Assembly: GCA_003605175.1 (NCBI GenBank)
Contig: QWDA01000002.1
Coordinates: 62,001 to 126,000 of the forward strand
Source: Paracoccaceae bacterium
GTDB lineage: Bacteria; Pseudomonadota; Alphaproteobacteria; Rhodobacterales; Rhodobacteraceae
Length of the DNA: 64,000 bases
Direction: 5' to 3'
This document shows positions 23,754-33,395 of this stretch, in pieces. The notes beneath the pieces are model-generated. The model did no database searches and was not told the origin of the DNA. It saw only the letters and a list, made by a program, of their open reading frames with translations. The translations under genes and the position numbers were made by a program. Position 1 is the first letter of the stretch; each line of letters begins with the position of its first letter.

Positions 23754-24506
23754 ATGTTCGGACTGGATATCCTCGACGCGAGCCTCCTGCCGGCGCTCCT
23801 GATCGCGCTCGCCGCGGGGCTCCTGTCGTTCCTCAGCCCCTGCGTCCTCCCCATCGTGCCGCCCTATCTCGCCTATATGGGCGGGATCACGATGACCGAG
23901 ATGGGCGCCGAGGGCTCGGGCCGCCGCCGGGTGGTCCATTCGGCGCTGTTCTTCGTGCTCGGCCTCTCGACGGTGTTCCTGTTCCTCGGCTTCACCGCCT
24001 CGGCCTTCGGGCGGTTCTTCCTGTCGAACCAGGATTACTTCGTCACCTTCGCGGGGATCGTCATCATGGTCTTCGGCGCGCATTTCCTGGGAATCTACCG
24101 GATCGGGGTGATGGACCGCGAGATGCGTATGGAGGCGGGCGACCGGGGCGGCTCGGCCTTCGGCGCCTATGTGCTCGGCCTTGCCTTCGCCTTCGGCTGG
24201 ACCCCCTGCATCGGCCCGATCCTCGGCGCGATCCTCACCATCGCCGCCTCCGAGGCCAGCATCGCGCGCGGCACCGCGCTGCTCGCCGCCTATGCGATCG
24301 GGCTCGGGATCCCGTTCCTCCTGGTCGCGATCTGGTTCCCGCAGCTCGCGGGCGTCATGGGCTTCATGAAGCGCCACATGGACCGGATCGAGAAGGTGAT
24401 GGGGCTCCTGCTCTGGACCGTGGGGCTCCTGATGCTCACCGGCAAGTTCACCGACTTCAGCTGGTGGCTGAACGAACACTTGCCGGTCCTGCAGCAGTTC
24501 GGCTGA
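23754..24506 (+). CDS. ccdA: cytochrome c biogenesis protein CcdA
   Basis: This 250-residue membrane protein of the DsbD/CcdA family has about six helices. The two redox Cys lie in SPCVLPIVPPYL (C30) and WTPCIGPILG (C152). CcdA moves electrons from cytoplasmic thioredoxin to periplasmic thiol proteins that keep apocytochrome c haems attachable. The length and the Pro-rich helix motifs are typical. No other cytochrome c maturation gene is adjacent. Confidence 0.92.
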   Translation: MFGLDILDASLLPALLIALAAGLLSFLSPCVLPIVPPYLAYMGGITMTEMGAEGSGRRRVVHSALFFVLGLSTVFLFLGFTASAFGRFFLSNQDYFVTFAGIVIMVFGAHFLGIYRIGVMDREMRMEAGDRGGSAFGAYVLGLAFAFGWTPCIGPILGAILTIAASEASIARGTALLAAYAIGLGIPFLLVAIWFPQLAGVMGFMKRHMDRIEKVMGLLLWTVGLLMLTGKFTDFSWWLNEHLPVLQQFG

Positions 24507-24579
24507 GCCCGGAGGGCTTGCGCCTGGGTCGCCCGCCCGAGCATAGTCGCGCCGGGGGCGGGCAGCACGGAACGGGTCC

Positions 24580-25824
24580 ATGACCGACGGAAAGCCGCAT
24601 GTCTCGAAGCGCCGGGTGTTCTACATCCCGGGCTACGACCCGCATCCGCCGCGCCGCTACCGCGAGCTCTACCGGACCGAGGGCGCCGAGCAGGCGAAGA
24701 TCGCGGGCTACCGGCTCGACCTCAGGCCCGCCGGCAGGGGCAATGGCTGGGAGGTGGCGGCCGAGATCGACGGGCGGCGGACAAGGGCGCGGTTCGAGGT
24801 GCTGGGCTGGGCCGACATCGTGCAGGCCACGATGGCGCAATCGCTGCCCGCGACCTATCTGCAGATGCTGCGGGTGATCTGGGTCTATGTCTCCACCGGC
24901 GCGCTCCGGCGGCTGACCTGGCTCGGCCGCGCCCCGCTCCTCGCCGCCTTCTACCCGATCATCGGTCTTCTGTTGCAGGCGCTCGCCGCCATCGTCGCGG
25001 GCCGGATTGCCGGCGGGATCGTCGCGGGCGTGTTCGGCTGGCTCTCCGACTTCGTCATCGAGGGGCTGAGCTGGGCCTGGCTCGGCTGGCTCGTGGGGCT
25101 TGCCGTGGCGGCGGCGGTGCTGGTCTGGGCGCGGCGCCGCGACGGGCGGGTCTTCGTGCATTACCTGATGCACGATTTCGCCTATTCGGTGCGCGAGAAC
25201 GGGGCCTATCCGCCCGAGCTCGCGGCGCGGATCACCGCATTTGCCGAGCGCATCGGCGCGGCGCTCGAGGGCGGGGCCGACGAGGTGCTGGTCGTCGGCC
25301 ATTCCTCCGGCGCGACGCTGGCGGTGAGCGCGCTGGCCGAGCTTCTGCGCTCCCGCGACCTGCCCGGGAACGGCCCCGCGCTCTCGCTCCTGTCCCTGGG
25401 TCAGGCGATCCCGATGACCTCCTTCCTGCCCGGCGCCGCCCGGCTCCGCCGCGACCTGCACGAGCTGTCCAAGGATCCGCGCCTCGCCTGGGTCGACGTC
25501 TCGGCGCCGGGCGACGGCTGCTGCTTCGCGCTGACCGATGCGGTGGCGGTTACCGGCGTGGCGCCGGCCGAGGGCAAGCTCTGGCCGCTGGTCGTCTCGG
25601 CGGCGTTCTCGCAGACGCTTTCGCCCGCGCGGCTGAAGGCCCTGAAACGCCGCTATTTCCGGCTGCATTTCCAGTATCTCTGCGCCTTCGATGACCCGTC
25701 GCGCTACGACTATTTCCGGATCACCGCCGGGCCCGAGACGCTGGCCGAACGCTTCGCCGGGCGGCCGCCCTCGGCGAGCCGGATCGACGTTCCCGCCTCG
25801 GGCCATGTCTCGATGGCGGCATGA
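24580..25824 (+). CDS. membrane-anchored alpha/beta-hydrolase-like protein
   Basis: At 414 residues, this starts with a hydrolase-like strand (FYIPGYDPHPPRRY). Two to three hydrophobic helices follow at about 120-190. The nucleophile elbow VVGHSSGAT places Ser242 in a GxSxG motif, and a late His occurs in ASGHVSM. The pattern suggests a membrane-bound esterase or lipase. Its stop overlaps the P450 start (ATGA), so the two proteins are co-translated and may act on the same, probably hydrophobic, substrate. The substrate is unknown. Confidence 0.7.
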   Translation: MTDGKPHVSKRRVFYIPGYDPHPPRRYRELYRTEGAEQAKIAGYRLDLRPAGRGNGWEVAAEIDGRRTRARFEVLGWADIVQATMAQSLPATYLQMLRVIWVYVSTGALRRLTWLGRAPLLAAFYPIIGLLLQALAAIVAGRIAGGIVAGVFGWLSDFVIEGLSWAWLGWLVGLAVAAAVLVWARRRDGRVFVHYLMHDFAYSVRENGAYPPELAARITAFAERIGAALEGGADEVLVVGHSSGATLAVSALAELLRSRDLPGNGPALSLLSLGQAIPMTSFLPGAARLRRDLHELSKDPRLAWVDVSAPGDGCCFALTDAVAVTGVAPAEGKLWPLVVSAAFSQTLSPARLKALKRRYFRLHFQYLCAFDDPSRYDYFRITAGPETLAERFAGRPPSASRIDVPASGHVSMAA

Positions 25825-27176
25825 CGCTGCCGCCGAAGCCGGTGCCGCGCCGCCGCCGGGTGCCGCTCTGGCGGCATCTGCGCGCGTTCCGGCGCGACAT
25901 CCTCTCGGCCCAGCCCGCGCATCTCTATGCCGCCAAGATGGCCGAGTTCCGCACGCCGTTCTTCCGCTCCTTCCTCCTGAACGAACCCGAGCTGGTCGCC
26001 GAGGTGCTGAAGGCGCGGCCCGGCGATTTCCCGAAATCCGACCGTGTGACCGAGGGGCTCCGGCCGCTCCTCGGCGACGCGGTCTTCGTCACCAACGGCG
26101 CCGCCTGGGCGCGGCAGCGGCGGATCATCGACCCGGCCTTCGAGACCGCGCGGCTTGCCGCCACGCTGCCGGCGATGCGCGCGGCGGCCGAGGCGGCGGT
26201 GGCGCGGCTCGCGCCGGGCGAGGTGGAGATCGAGGCATGGGCCTCGCACGCGACCGCCGACGTGATCTTCCGCACGCTCTTCTCGGTGCCGATCGAGCAC
26301 CGGCTGGCGGCCGCGGTCTACGATGCGTTCCGCGCCTATCAGCGGAGCCAGCCGATCCTCAATCTCGGCGCCTTCCTGCCCCTGCCGCGCTGGGTGCCGC
26401 GGCTGCACCGGCGGCGGACGCTCCGGGCGGCGGGGGAGATCCGCGCGGCGCTGGTCGACCTGGTCGCGGCGCGGCGCGACGCGATCGCGGGCGGCACCGC
26501 GCCCGACGACCTCGCCACGCGGATCATGACGGCGGTGGACCCCGAGACCGGCCAGGGCTTCGGCGCCGAGGAGATGGTCGACCAGGTGGCGATCTTCTTC
26601 CTGGCCGGGCACGAGACCTCGGCGGCGGCCCTTGCCTGGGCGCTCTACCTCCTCGCCACCCATCCCGGGGCGCAGGAGGAGGTGGCGGCGGAGGGCAGGG
26701 CGTTCCTCGCCGACCCCGGGGCCCGGCTCTCGGTGCTGCCGCGAACGCGCGACGTGTTCCGCGAGACGCTCCGGCTCTACCCGCCGGTGCCGATGATGGT
26801 GCGGCAAGCCGCGCGCGCCGAGCGGTTCCGCGGCAGGCGCGTGCCCCGGGGCAGCCAGGTGGTGATCTCGCCGTGGCATCTCCATCGCAACCCGCGGCTC
26901 TGGCGCGACCCGGACGGGTTCGACCCGTCCCGCTGGGCGGGCGAGGGCGCGCCGCGCGAGGCCTATCTGCCGTTCTCCGCCGGCCCGCGCGTCTGCCCCG
27001 GCGCGGGATTCGCCATGGCCGAGGGCGCGCTGTTCCTGGCCCATGTGACGGCCGCCTGGCGGCTCCTGCCCGCGACACGGGCCGCGCCGGTGCCGGTCGC
27101 GCACCTTACGGTCCGGTCGCAAGACGGCATCTTTCTTGAGCTTTCTCCGCGGGATCGCGGCGCTGACGTCACGTAG
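25821..27176 (+). CDS. cytochrome P450
   Basis: This 451-residue cytochrome P450 has the oxygen-binding I-helix motif AGHETS (262-267), the K-helix ETLR (315-318) and the haem loop PFSAGPRVCPG with the ligand Cys392. No transmembrane anchor is evident at the N-terminus, which is Arg-rich. It most resembles the CYP4/CYP102-like group of fatty-acid or terpene hydroxylases in bacteria; this is impression only. It is translationally coupled to the hydrolase upstream. Ferredoxin and reductase partners are not encoded here. Confidence 0.92.
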   Translation: MTLPPKPVPRRRRVPLWRHLRAFRRDILSAQPAHLYAAKMAEFRTPFFRSFLLNEPELVAEVLKARPGDFPKSDRVTEGLRPLLGDAVFVTNGAAWARQRRIIDPAFETARLAATLPAMRAAAEAAVARLAPGEVEIEAWASHATADVIFRTLFSVPIEHRLAAAVYDAFRAYQRSQPILNLGAFLPLPRWVPRLHRRRTLRAAGEIRAALVDLVAARRDAIAGGTAPDDLATRIMTAVDPETGQGFGAEEMVDQVAIFFLAGHETSAAALAWALYLLATHPGAQEEVAAEGRAFLADPGARLSVLPRTRDVFRETLRLYPPVPMMVRQAARAERFRGRRVPRGSQVVISPWHLHRNPRLWRDPDGFDPSRWAGEGAPREAYLPFSAGPRVCPGAGFAMAEGALFLAHVTAAWRLLPATRAAPVPVAHLTVRSQDGIFLELSPRDRGADVT

Positions 27177-27357
27177 CGGAAAAAATAGTTAACGAAGCTA
27201 CAACCAATGCTTGTTGGATCGGGCGAATCACCCGAAACCGGAAACACACCGCGTGTGCGCTGCCTTCGGGGATGGCGGCAGCGAACCACTCGCACCCGGT
27301 TTTTTGACAAGTGACGCCTGTCGGAACCTGAACTGCTGCTCCATTGGGGGGAACGGT

Positions 27358-27624
27358 ATGTTGCATTCTGCCATCCGGCATGACGAGGTGCCTCCACGCC
27401 CCGTCCTGCGCATCGCGGTGCCGATCTGGGCACCGCTTTACGGAAAGAAGATCGATACGGGGGAAAGGGCGGCGCGTCCGGCCGCCAGCCGCGAGGAGTT
27501 CAAGCGCCTGCTCGACGCGGCGCTGAATCCGAGCGACCTGATCCTGACACCGATGACGCGCCGCGAGCGCCAGCAGGTCGCGACGACGCGCAAGATCCGT
27601 TCGGCGCTCTACGGGATGAGCTAG
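27358..27624 (+). CDS. small protein of unknown function
   Basis: The 88-residue product starts at ATG 27358 behind a GGGGGGAA ribosome site. It is basic and hydrophilic, with LYGKKIDTGERAARPAASRE in the middle and TRRERQQVATTRKIRSAL at the end, and it has no membrane segment. It may bind nucleic acid, but no family is recognised. A TTGACA hexamer at 27305-27310 could be its -35. Its TAG stop shares CTAG with the stop of the gene opposite. Confidence 0.6.
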   Translation: MLHSAIRHDEVPPRPVLRIAVPIWAPLYGKKIDTGERAARPAASREEFKRLLDAALNPSDLILTPMTRRERQQVATTRKIRSALYGMS

Positions 27625-27863
27625 GGCCGGTCGGCGGAGGCACCGACGCGCCGCCGCAGATCCTCGAGGACATAGACCCGGATCGCCGAGGCGAGCCCCG
27701 CCTCGGTGCCGCGCGCGGCGTCGATCTCGGCGGCCAGCGCGTTGATCGCCTTGCCTCTTTCGCGGGCGATGCGGCAGAATTCGCGCCAGAACTCATCCTC
27801 GAGCGAGACCGAGGTCCGGTGCCCCCGGAGTGTCAGCGAGCGTTTGACGGGCCGGGCGGTCAT
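27621..27863 (-). CDS. ribbon-helix-helix domain protein
   Basis: The 80-residue protein resembles the RHH_4 family common in Rhodobacterales and Rhizobiales. The strand VKRSLTLRGHRTSVSLEDEFW is followed by two helices (FCRIARERGKAINALAAEID and AGLASAIRVYVLEDLRRR). It would bind DNA as a dimer, but its targets are unknown. The start overlaps the DUF4169 stop (ATGA). In related genomes this pair lies next to fumC, as here. Confidence 0.8.
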   Translation of the reverse strand: MTARPVKRSLTLRGHRTSVSLEDEFWREFCRIARERGKAINALAAEIDAARGTEAGLASAIRVYVLEDLRRRVGASADRP

Positions 27864-28141
27864 GCGTCGCCGCCCTCTCCCCCATCCCCTCTCCCGCCGG
27901 GAGTGGGGGGCCGCGAGGGATCGGGCGAGGCGCCGCCCCCCTCCGTCCGGAGGCGGGATGGGGGGGAGGGGTCGCGCCGGTGCTGATCGAGCGCGCGCGC
28001 CGACCTTTCCCGGTCTTTCTCCTCGGCCGCCTTCTGCGCCCCGGTCCGCCCGAACTTCACCGCGTTCGCATCTCCCCGGGCCCGCTTCTCGGTGCGGGCC
28101 TTGTCCTTGCGGAACCGGTTCAGGTTGACGGGCTTCTCCAT
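27860..28141 (-). CDS. DUF4169 family protein with an odd C-terminal extension
   Basis: Residues 1-56 match DUF4169: MEKPVNLNRFRKDKARTEKR, then VKFGRTGAQKAAEEKDRERSARALDQHRR. Family members usually end there, at about 60 residues. Here 37 further residues rich in Pro, Gly and Ser are encoded by a palindromic repeat at 27873-27972. The tail therefore looks like the product of a repeat insertion that kept the reading frame open into the next gene. The function of the family is unknown. Confidence 0.75.
   Translation of the reverse strand: MEKPVNLNRFRKDKARTEKRARGDANAVKFGRTGAQKAAEEKDRERSARALDQHRRDPSPPSRLRTEGGGASPDPSRPPTPGGRGDGGEGGDA
27873..27972. repeat. palindromic element inside the DUF4169 gene
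   Basis: The arms CCCTCTCCCCCATCCC (from 27873) and GGGATGGGGGGAGGGG (to about 27971) are inverted copies, each followed inwards by CCCGCC/GGCGGG-type sequence and small inner hairpins (CCTCCG-TC-CGGAGG). About 100 bases long, it resembles the short interspersed palindromic elements of high-GC alphaproteobacteria. It supplies the unconserved tail of the DUF4169 protein. Confidence 0.6.
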
Positions 28142-28562
28142 GCCCAGAGGTGGTCCTCCAGTTCCACCCGCGAGTCCAGCGTATTGTTCGTGCGCGGCGG
28201 CTGGCCGCGAGCCGTGAAACGGTGGCGCTTGGGGAGAATTTCGGAGGCTGGAAGCGCTCGCATGGCCTGTAGCGGACAGTCAGTGTGTTCCACCGGTCGT
28301 GCGTGGGCTCCCCGCCCGGAATCAAGGCCCGCAGGGCCGCCGGGCGAGCGCCTGCCCGTCCCCACGGGCTGGCGCTCTGGTGATGTCCCGCGCCGAACGG
28401 ATGTACGACGGGCTGGCGCCATAAAGCGCACCGATCAGCCGTCGCAGCGCCATCCCACGGGCAGGCGCTCGCCCGGCGCCATCGGCGCCATTCGGGCGGG
28501 GGCATTGTGCGGACGAGCGGAGCTTCCGCCGGATCACCCGGGTCCGGAACGCCCCCGGGCCG
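28142..28562. other. 421-base gap between DUF4169 and fumC genes
   Basis: No gene is supported here. The gap holds copy A of the dispersed element (28310-28478) and some 170 bases upstream of DUF4169 with no clear signal. The far side, 28480-28560, includes GCGCCATCGGCGCCATT and GC-rich hairpins that may end fumC transcription. Confidence 0.5.
28310..28478. repeat. dispersed element, copy A, with 22-base perfect inverted repeats
   Basis: The core 28338-28478 is bounded by a perfect 22-base inverted repeat: CGCCGGGCGAGCGCCTGCCC plus GT at 28338-28359 and its complement at 28457-28478. The 28 bases to its left (28310-28337) also recur at copy B. The interior (about 97 bases) carries CGGGCTGGCGC twice and is shared with copy B at 33495-33685. 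It encodes no transposase. It looks like a MITE or a structured noncoding unit. Confidence 0.7.
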
Positions 28563-29954
28563 TCACTTCGGCCCGATCATCTGCTCCGGGCGCACCACCG
28601 CGTCGAAGGTCGCCTCGTCGACGAAGCCGAGCGCGATGGCCTCTTCCTTGAGCGTGGTGCCGTTCCTGTGCGCGGTCTTGGCGACCTTGGTGGCGTTGTC
28701 GTAGCCGATGGTGGGCGCGAGCGCGGTGACCAGCATCAGGCTTTCCTTCATCAGCTTGTCGATCCGTTCGACATTGGCCTTGGTGCCCACCACCATGTTG
28801 TCGGTGAAGGCCGAGGCGCTGTCGCCCAAGAGCTGCATCGACTGGAGCACGTTGTAGCTCATCATCGGGTTGTAGACGTTCAGCTCGAAATGGCCCTGGC
28901 TTCCGGCGAAGCCCACGGCGGCGTCGTTGCCCATGACATGGGCGCAGACCATCGTCAGCGCCTCGGCCTGGGTCGGGTTCACCTTGCCGGGCATGATCGA
29001 GGAGCCGGGCTCGTTCTCGGGCAGGATCAGCTCGCCCAGGCCCGAGCGGGGGCCGGAGCCGAGGAGCCGCATGTCGTTGGCGATCTTGAACAGGCTCGCC
29101 GCGACGGTCTTCAGCGCGCCCGAGAACATCACCATCGCGTCATGGGCGGCGAGCGCCTCGAACTTGTTCGGCGCGGTGACGAAGGGCAGGCCGGTGATCT
29201 CGGCCATGTTCCGCGCGACCATCTCGGCCCAGCCGGGCTTGGTGTTCAGCCCGGTGCCGACGGCGGTGCCGCCCTGGGCCAGTTCGTAGATGTCGCCGAG
29301 GCAGGCCTCGACGCGCTCGATGCCCTTCTTCACCTGGTGGGTGTAGCCGGAGAATTCCTGGCCGAGCGTGAGCGGCGTCGCGTCCTGGGTATGGGTGCGG
29401 CCGATCTTGATGATGTCCTTGAACTCCTCCGACTTCGCGGCGAGCGCGGCGTGGAGCTTTTTCAGCCCCGGCAGCAGAACGTCGCGCGCCTGCATCGCGA
29501 TGCCCACATGCATCGCGGTCGGGAAGGTGTCGTTCGAGGACTGGCCCATGTTGCAATGGTCGTTCGGGTGGACCGGCGTCTTCGAGCCCATCGCGCCGCC
29601 CAGCATCTCGATGGCGCGGTTCGAGATCACCTCGTTGGCGTTCATGTTCGACTGGGTGCCCGAGCCGGTCTGCCAGACGACGAGCGGGAAGTTGTCGTCG
29701 AACCTGCCGTCGATCACCTCGGTCGCGGCGGCGATGATCGCGTCGGCGAGCTCGGGCGGGAGCGTGCCGAGCTCCCTGTTGGCCATCGCGCAGGCCTTCT
29801 TGACCACGCCAAGCGCGCGGATGATCGGCACCGGCTGGCGCTCCCAGCCGATCGGGAAATTCAGGATCGAGCGCTGGGTCTGGGCGCCCCAGTACTTGTC
29901 GGCGGGCACTTCGAGCGGGCCGAAGCTGTCGGTTTCGGTGCGGGTCTCGGCCAT
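28563..29954 (-). CDS. fumC: fumarate hydratase, class II
   Basis: This 463-residue enzyme of the fumarase/aspartase superfamily hydrates fumarate to malate in the TCA cycle. It has the N-terminal [15 protein letters not shown], the substrate blocks [28 protein letters not shown] and [16 protein letters not shown], and the catalytic loop [13 protein letters not shown]. The class II fold needs no iron-sulfur cluster. The start MAETRTETD was chosen because GGAGGA lies four bases before it. The repeat-bearing gap lies downstream. Confidence 0.96.
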   Translation of the reverse strand: MAETRTETDSFGPLEVPADKYWGAQTQRSILNFPIGWERQPVPIIRALGVVKKACAMANRELGTLPPELADAIIAAATEVIDGRFDDNFPLVVWQTGSGTQSNMNANEVISNRAIEMLGGAMGSKTPVHPNDHCNMGQSSNDTFPTAMHVGIAMQARDVLLPGLKKLHAALAAKSEEFKDIIKIGRTHTQDATPLTLGQEFSGYTHQVKKGIERVEACLGDIYELAQGGTAVGTGLNTKPGWAEMVARNMAEITGLPFVTAPNKFEALAAHDAMVMFSGALKTVAASLFKIANDMRLLGSGPRSGLGELILPENEPGSSIMPGKVNPTQAEALTMVCAHVMGNDAAVGFAGSQGHFELNVYNPMMSYNVLQSMQLLGDSASAFTDNMVVGTKANVERIDKLMKESLMLVTALAPTIGYDNATKVAKTAHRNGTTLKEEAIALGFVDEATFDAVVRPEQMIGPK

Positions 29955-30105
29955 TTGGTCCTCCGGCATCTGTCCGGTGTGACGGATAGCGGGCGAGGGC
30001 GCGGCGGGCAATGCGTCGAATGGCCAGTTGGCGGTCGGGGTTTCGATTTGCGCCGTTTCGAATGTCGCGCTATGGTTGTATAGCAGCAGCTTTAGCAGGT
30101 AACGC

Positions 30106-32157
30106 GTGCAGGAGGGGCTCTCGATCGGCGATGCGGAGAGCATCGCACTTCGTCCTGACCGACGATCTTTCGGCACCGCGCTTGCCGGTACGGTCGCCCT
30201 GATCGCGCTTTCGGTGCTGATCCTCGGCTGGGTCCTCGGGATCGACGCCTTCCGCCGGATCGCGCCCGGCTATCCGGCGATGGTGCCCGCCACCGCCGCC
30301 GACATTCTCCTCGGCAGCATCGGCGCGCTCGCGCTCTACCGGCGCGCGGCGCGCTGGATCATCCTGACCGCGGCATCCGCGATCGTCGTTTTGGTGATCG
30401 TCAACCTCAACACCCCGCTTCTGCCGGCCGAGTACCGGAGCCGCGACGGCATGTCCGTCGCGAGCATGCTCGCGGCGCTCCTTCTCGCGACCGGTCTCGC
30501 GATGCGGAGCTTCCGCATCCATGGCGTCGCGATCATCTGCACGACGCTGGCCTCGGCGCTCATCTCGGTCTGCCTCATCGGCTACCTGTTCGATGCCCAG
30601 GACCTGTTCGACAATCCGGTCTACACCAAGATGGCCCTGCACACGGCCATCGCCTATCTCGCGCTGCACGGTTCGCTCCTGCTCTCGGAGCCCGGCAAGG
30701 GCTGGATCGGGGTGCTGCTCGGCCCCGAGACCGGCAGCCAGATGGCGCGCCGCGTGCTGCCGGTGATCATCGCGGCGACGCTGGTCTTCTGCATGTTCAC
30801 CAAGCGCGCCGTCGAGACCCACTACATGACCGTGGGCTTTCGGCTGGCGCTGCTGACCTATCTCATCATCGCCGCGGCGGCGGTGGCGGTGATCGGGTTC
30901 GCCTATCTTGCCAACCTGGCCGAACGGCGGAGCGTGGCGGCGGAGGCCGATTACATCAAGAGCGAACTCCGGCGGAAGGAGATGGAGCTCGCGGCCGAGC
31001 GGGCGCAGAAGGTCGAGGCGCTGGGTCTTCTCGTCGCCGGGGTGGCGCATGATTTCAACAACACGCTGAGTGTGGTCCTCGGCAATCTGGAGCTGATGGA
31101 GGCCAATCCCGATGCGGAGCAGCGGCAGGGTTATCTCGCGGAATCGATAGCGGCGGCGAACCGGGCGGCGCTTCTCACCCAGCAGCTCCTCGCCTATGGC
31201 CGGAAATCCCGGCTCTCGCCGCGCCTGGTGCGGATGGACGACGCGCTGGACCCCGCCCTGACCATGTTCCGCCGGGTCTGTCCGGCCAGTATCGAGATCT
31301 CGCGGGACCTCGCCTTCGGCGAAGCGGTGGTCCGGCTCGACGCCGTGGCGTTCCAGCAGGCGGTGCTGAACATCCTGATCAACGCCCGCGATGCCATCGA
31401 GGGCGGCGGCACCATCACGGTCATCGGCCGCGCCGGGCCGATGACGGCGCAGGACGTCGCGGGCATCGGCGGCACGGACACGCTCGCGCCGGGAGCCTAT
31501 GCCACGATCACCGTCCGGGATACCGGTGTCGGGATGGATCCGGACACCGCGCGCCGGGCCGCCGAGCCGTTCTTCACCACGAAGCAATCCGGGTCGGGCA
31601 CCGGGCTCGGCCTCTCGACCGTCTCGGGTTTCTGCCGCCAGTCGGGCGGGGGCATGCGGATCGAAAGCTCGCCCGGGCACGGCACCGATGTGATCCTGGC
31701 GTTCCCGGTGGTGGAACGGCCGAAGGACGAGGACCTGCCCACGGAGGTCGCGACGACGCGCCATGTCGCGTGCGGCGGGATCCTCGTCGTGGACGACGAC
31801 GAACCGGTGCATCGCGTGATCGCGAACCAGCTCGAGCTCGATGGCCACAGCGTGCGCGTCGCCGGCGATGCGGAAGAGGCGCTCGCGCTCCTGCGGGAGG
31901 GGCTGCGGCCGGAGCTGGTCATCGCCGATATCATCATGCCCGGCGCGATGCAGGGCTACGATCTCGCCGCGCGGATCCGGCAGCGTTATCCGGGCCTGCC
32001 GGTGCTCCTGATGTCGGGCTATGATTCGGCGGCGAACCGCGAGAAGCTGGCCACGATCGGCGATGTGCCGTTCCTGCAGAAACCGATCAATCTCGGCGTG
32101 TTGCGGGCCGCTGTCAGGCAGGCGCTGGGGGAGCCGGATCAGGGTGCCGGCGCCTGA
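30106..32157 (+). CDS. hybrid sensor histidine kinase with receiver domain
   Basis: The 683-residue protein has an N-terminal membrane module of about seven to eight helices (20-275) with no recognised sensor domain. The phosphoacceptor block [19 protein letters not shown] (His315) and HATPase motifs DTGVGMD and GTGLGLSTV follow. A C-terminal receiver has [10 protein letters not shown] and Asp608. The lack of an output domain suggests a phosphorelay through another protein. The HDFNN type of H-box is typical of this kinase class in alphaproteobacteria. The start is GTG 30106. It overlaps the facing gene by 19 bases. Confidence 0.88.
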   Translation: MQEGLSIGDAESIALRPDRRSFGTALAGTVALIALSVLILGWVLGIDAFRRIAPGYPAMVPATAADILLGSIGALALYRRAARWIILTAASAIVVLVIVNLNTPLLPAEYRSRDGMSVASMLAALLLATGLAMRSFRIHGVAIICTTLASALISVCLIGYLFDAQDLFDNPVYTKMALHTAIAYLALHGSLLLSEPGKGWIGVLLGPETGSQMARRVLPVIIAATLVFCMFTKRAVETHYMTVGFRLALLTYLIIAAAAVAVIGFAYLANLAERRSVAAEADYIKSELRRKEMELAAERAQKVEALGLLVAGVAHDFNNTLSVVLGNLELMEANPDAEQRQGYLAESIAAANRAALLTQQLLAYGRKSRLSPRLVRMDDALDPALTMFRRVCPASIEISRDLAFGEAVVRLDAVAFQQAVLNILINARDAIEGGGTITVIGRAGPMTAQDVAGIGGTDTLAPGAYATITVRDTGVGMDPDTARRAAEPFFTTKQSGSGTGLGLSTVSGFCRQSGGGMRIESSPGHGTDVILAFPVVERPKDEDLPTEVATTRHVACGGILVVDDDEPVHRVIANQLELDGHSVRVAGDAEEALALLREGLRPELVIADIIMPGAMQGYDLAARIRQRYPGLPVLLMSGYDSAANREKLATIGDVPFLQKPINLGVLRAAVRQALGEPDQGAGA

Positions 32158-33395
32158 CCTTCGCGGCACGGCGCGAGGAGCGCGAAGCCGAGCGCGAGCG
32201 GCAGGAGCCCCTGCCAGTAGAAATAGGGCCCGTCGACAAGGGCGGCGGCGAGGAAGGCGCTGACCAGGGCGAGGCCCGTGGCATGGAGAGGATCGCCGCT
32301 TGCGCGGGCGCGGAGCAGCCAGCGGATCCAGGCGGCGGCGCAGGCGAGGATCGCCGCGACGGTTCCCGGCCAGCCGAGCGCCAGCGCCGCCTCGACGACG
32401 AAGTTGTGGGCGTGCAGATGCGCGACCTTCTCTCCGGCGGCGGCGAGGATCCAGTGGACCTGAGCCATGCCATGGCCGAGCAGCGGTGCCTCGGCGGACG
32501 CGCCCATGAGGATGCGCCAGATCGCCAGCCGTCCGGAGGCGAGCGTGTCGGCCGAAGCGCTTTCGCCCAGGTCGGTGAGCCGTCCGAAGAGGCCGAACTC
32601 GGCGGAAACGCCGGGCAGGAGGCTTGCCGCCAGCGCGCCGGCGACCAGCGCGGCGAGGAGGGCGAGGAGGCCGGGGCGGAGCGTCGGCAGGAAGAGGGCG
32701 AGGACCGGCAGCGGCAGGACCAGCGCCGCCAGCGCGCCGCGCCCGCCCGACCAGAACATCGCCGCCGCCATCGCGACCATCGCCGCGAAGAGGCGCGCGC
32801 GGGCGCGTCCGGTTTCGCCGGCCCAGAGCCCGGTGGCGGCGGCGAGGCCGAGCGTCAGCGAGAAGCCGAGGATGCGGATATGGGTGAAGCCGGCGAGGTC
32901 GAGCTTGCCGAAGCCTTCGGGCCAGCTTGCGGCGCGGGCCAGCGTCATCGGCAAGAGTGCGGCCGCGATGCCGAGGACGAGCGCCAGCGCCATCTGCCGG
33001 CCGAGCGCGGTGCCGCCGGTCCGGACGAGCCCGGCGAGCGCCAGCGCCACCGCCGCGGCCAGCGCAACCTCGAAAAGCCGGAGGAAACCGTAGGCCGGAT
33101 CTGTGGCGCGCAGGAGCGTCGCGAGCGAGGCCCAGAGGAACAGGGCCAGCGTGGCGAGGGCGAGCAGGCGGCCGCTGCGGTCGAGCCGCGGTGTCTGACC
33201 GCGCGCGGCGAGGAACCCCGTGCCCGCCAGCGCCAGCAATGCGGCGGCCACCGGTATCGGCATCGCCCAGAGCGCGGCCTCGGGCGGCAGCGCCATGAGC
33301 CCGTCATGGAGCACCATGACGGAGGGGAGGAGGGCCAGAATCGAAAGGGCGACGCCGGGCGCCAGGCTCCGGCCCGCGGGAAGCGCGCTGTCCAT
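32139..33395 (-). CDS. O-antigen ligase/polymerase-like membrane protein
   Basis: This 418-residue membrane protein has ten or more helices. A late extracytoplasmic loop contains LLGHGMAQVHW and HLHAHNFVVEAALALGWPG, the conserved H-x-HN pattern of the Wzy_C/WaaL family. Such proteins polymerise or ligate surface sugars at the outer face of the inner membrane. The start MDSALPAG at 33395 excludes the repeat copy B upstream. No glycosyltransferase genes are adjacent, so it is an isolated member. Confidence 0.75.
   Translation of the reverse strand: MDSALPAGRSLAPGVALSILALLPSVMVLHDGLMALPPEAALWAMPIPVAAALLALAGTGFLAARGQTPRLDRSGRLLALATLALFLWASLATLLRATDPAYGFLRLFEVALAAAVALALAGLVRTGGTALGRQMALALVLGIAAALLPMTLARAASWPEGFGKLDLAGFTHIRILGFSLTLGLAAATGLWAGETGRARARLFAAMVAMAAAMFWSGGRGALAALVLPLPVLALFLPTLRPGLLALLAALVAGALAASLLPGVSAEFGLFGRLTDLGESASADTLASGRLAIWRILMGASAEAPLLGHGMAQVHWILAAAGEKVAHLHAHNFVVEAALALGWPGTVAAILACAAAWIRWLLRARASGDPLHATGLALVSAFLAAALVDGPYFYWQGLLPLALGFALLAPCREGQAPAP

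Noticed and set aside
27211-27357. Longer start for the small protein at 27358
   Set aside because: The upstream 49 codons have no ribosome site, are rich in Cys and Ser, and cross the likely promoter; ATG 27358 has a GGGGGGAA site.
28322-28537. 71-codon frame through repeat copy A as a gene
   Set aside because: It follows the repeat rather than a conserved protein, and comparison with copy B shows no excess of silent changes.
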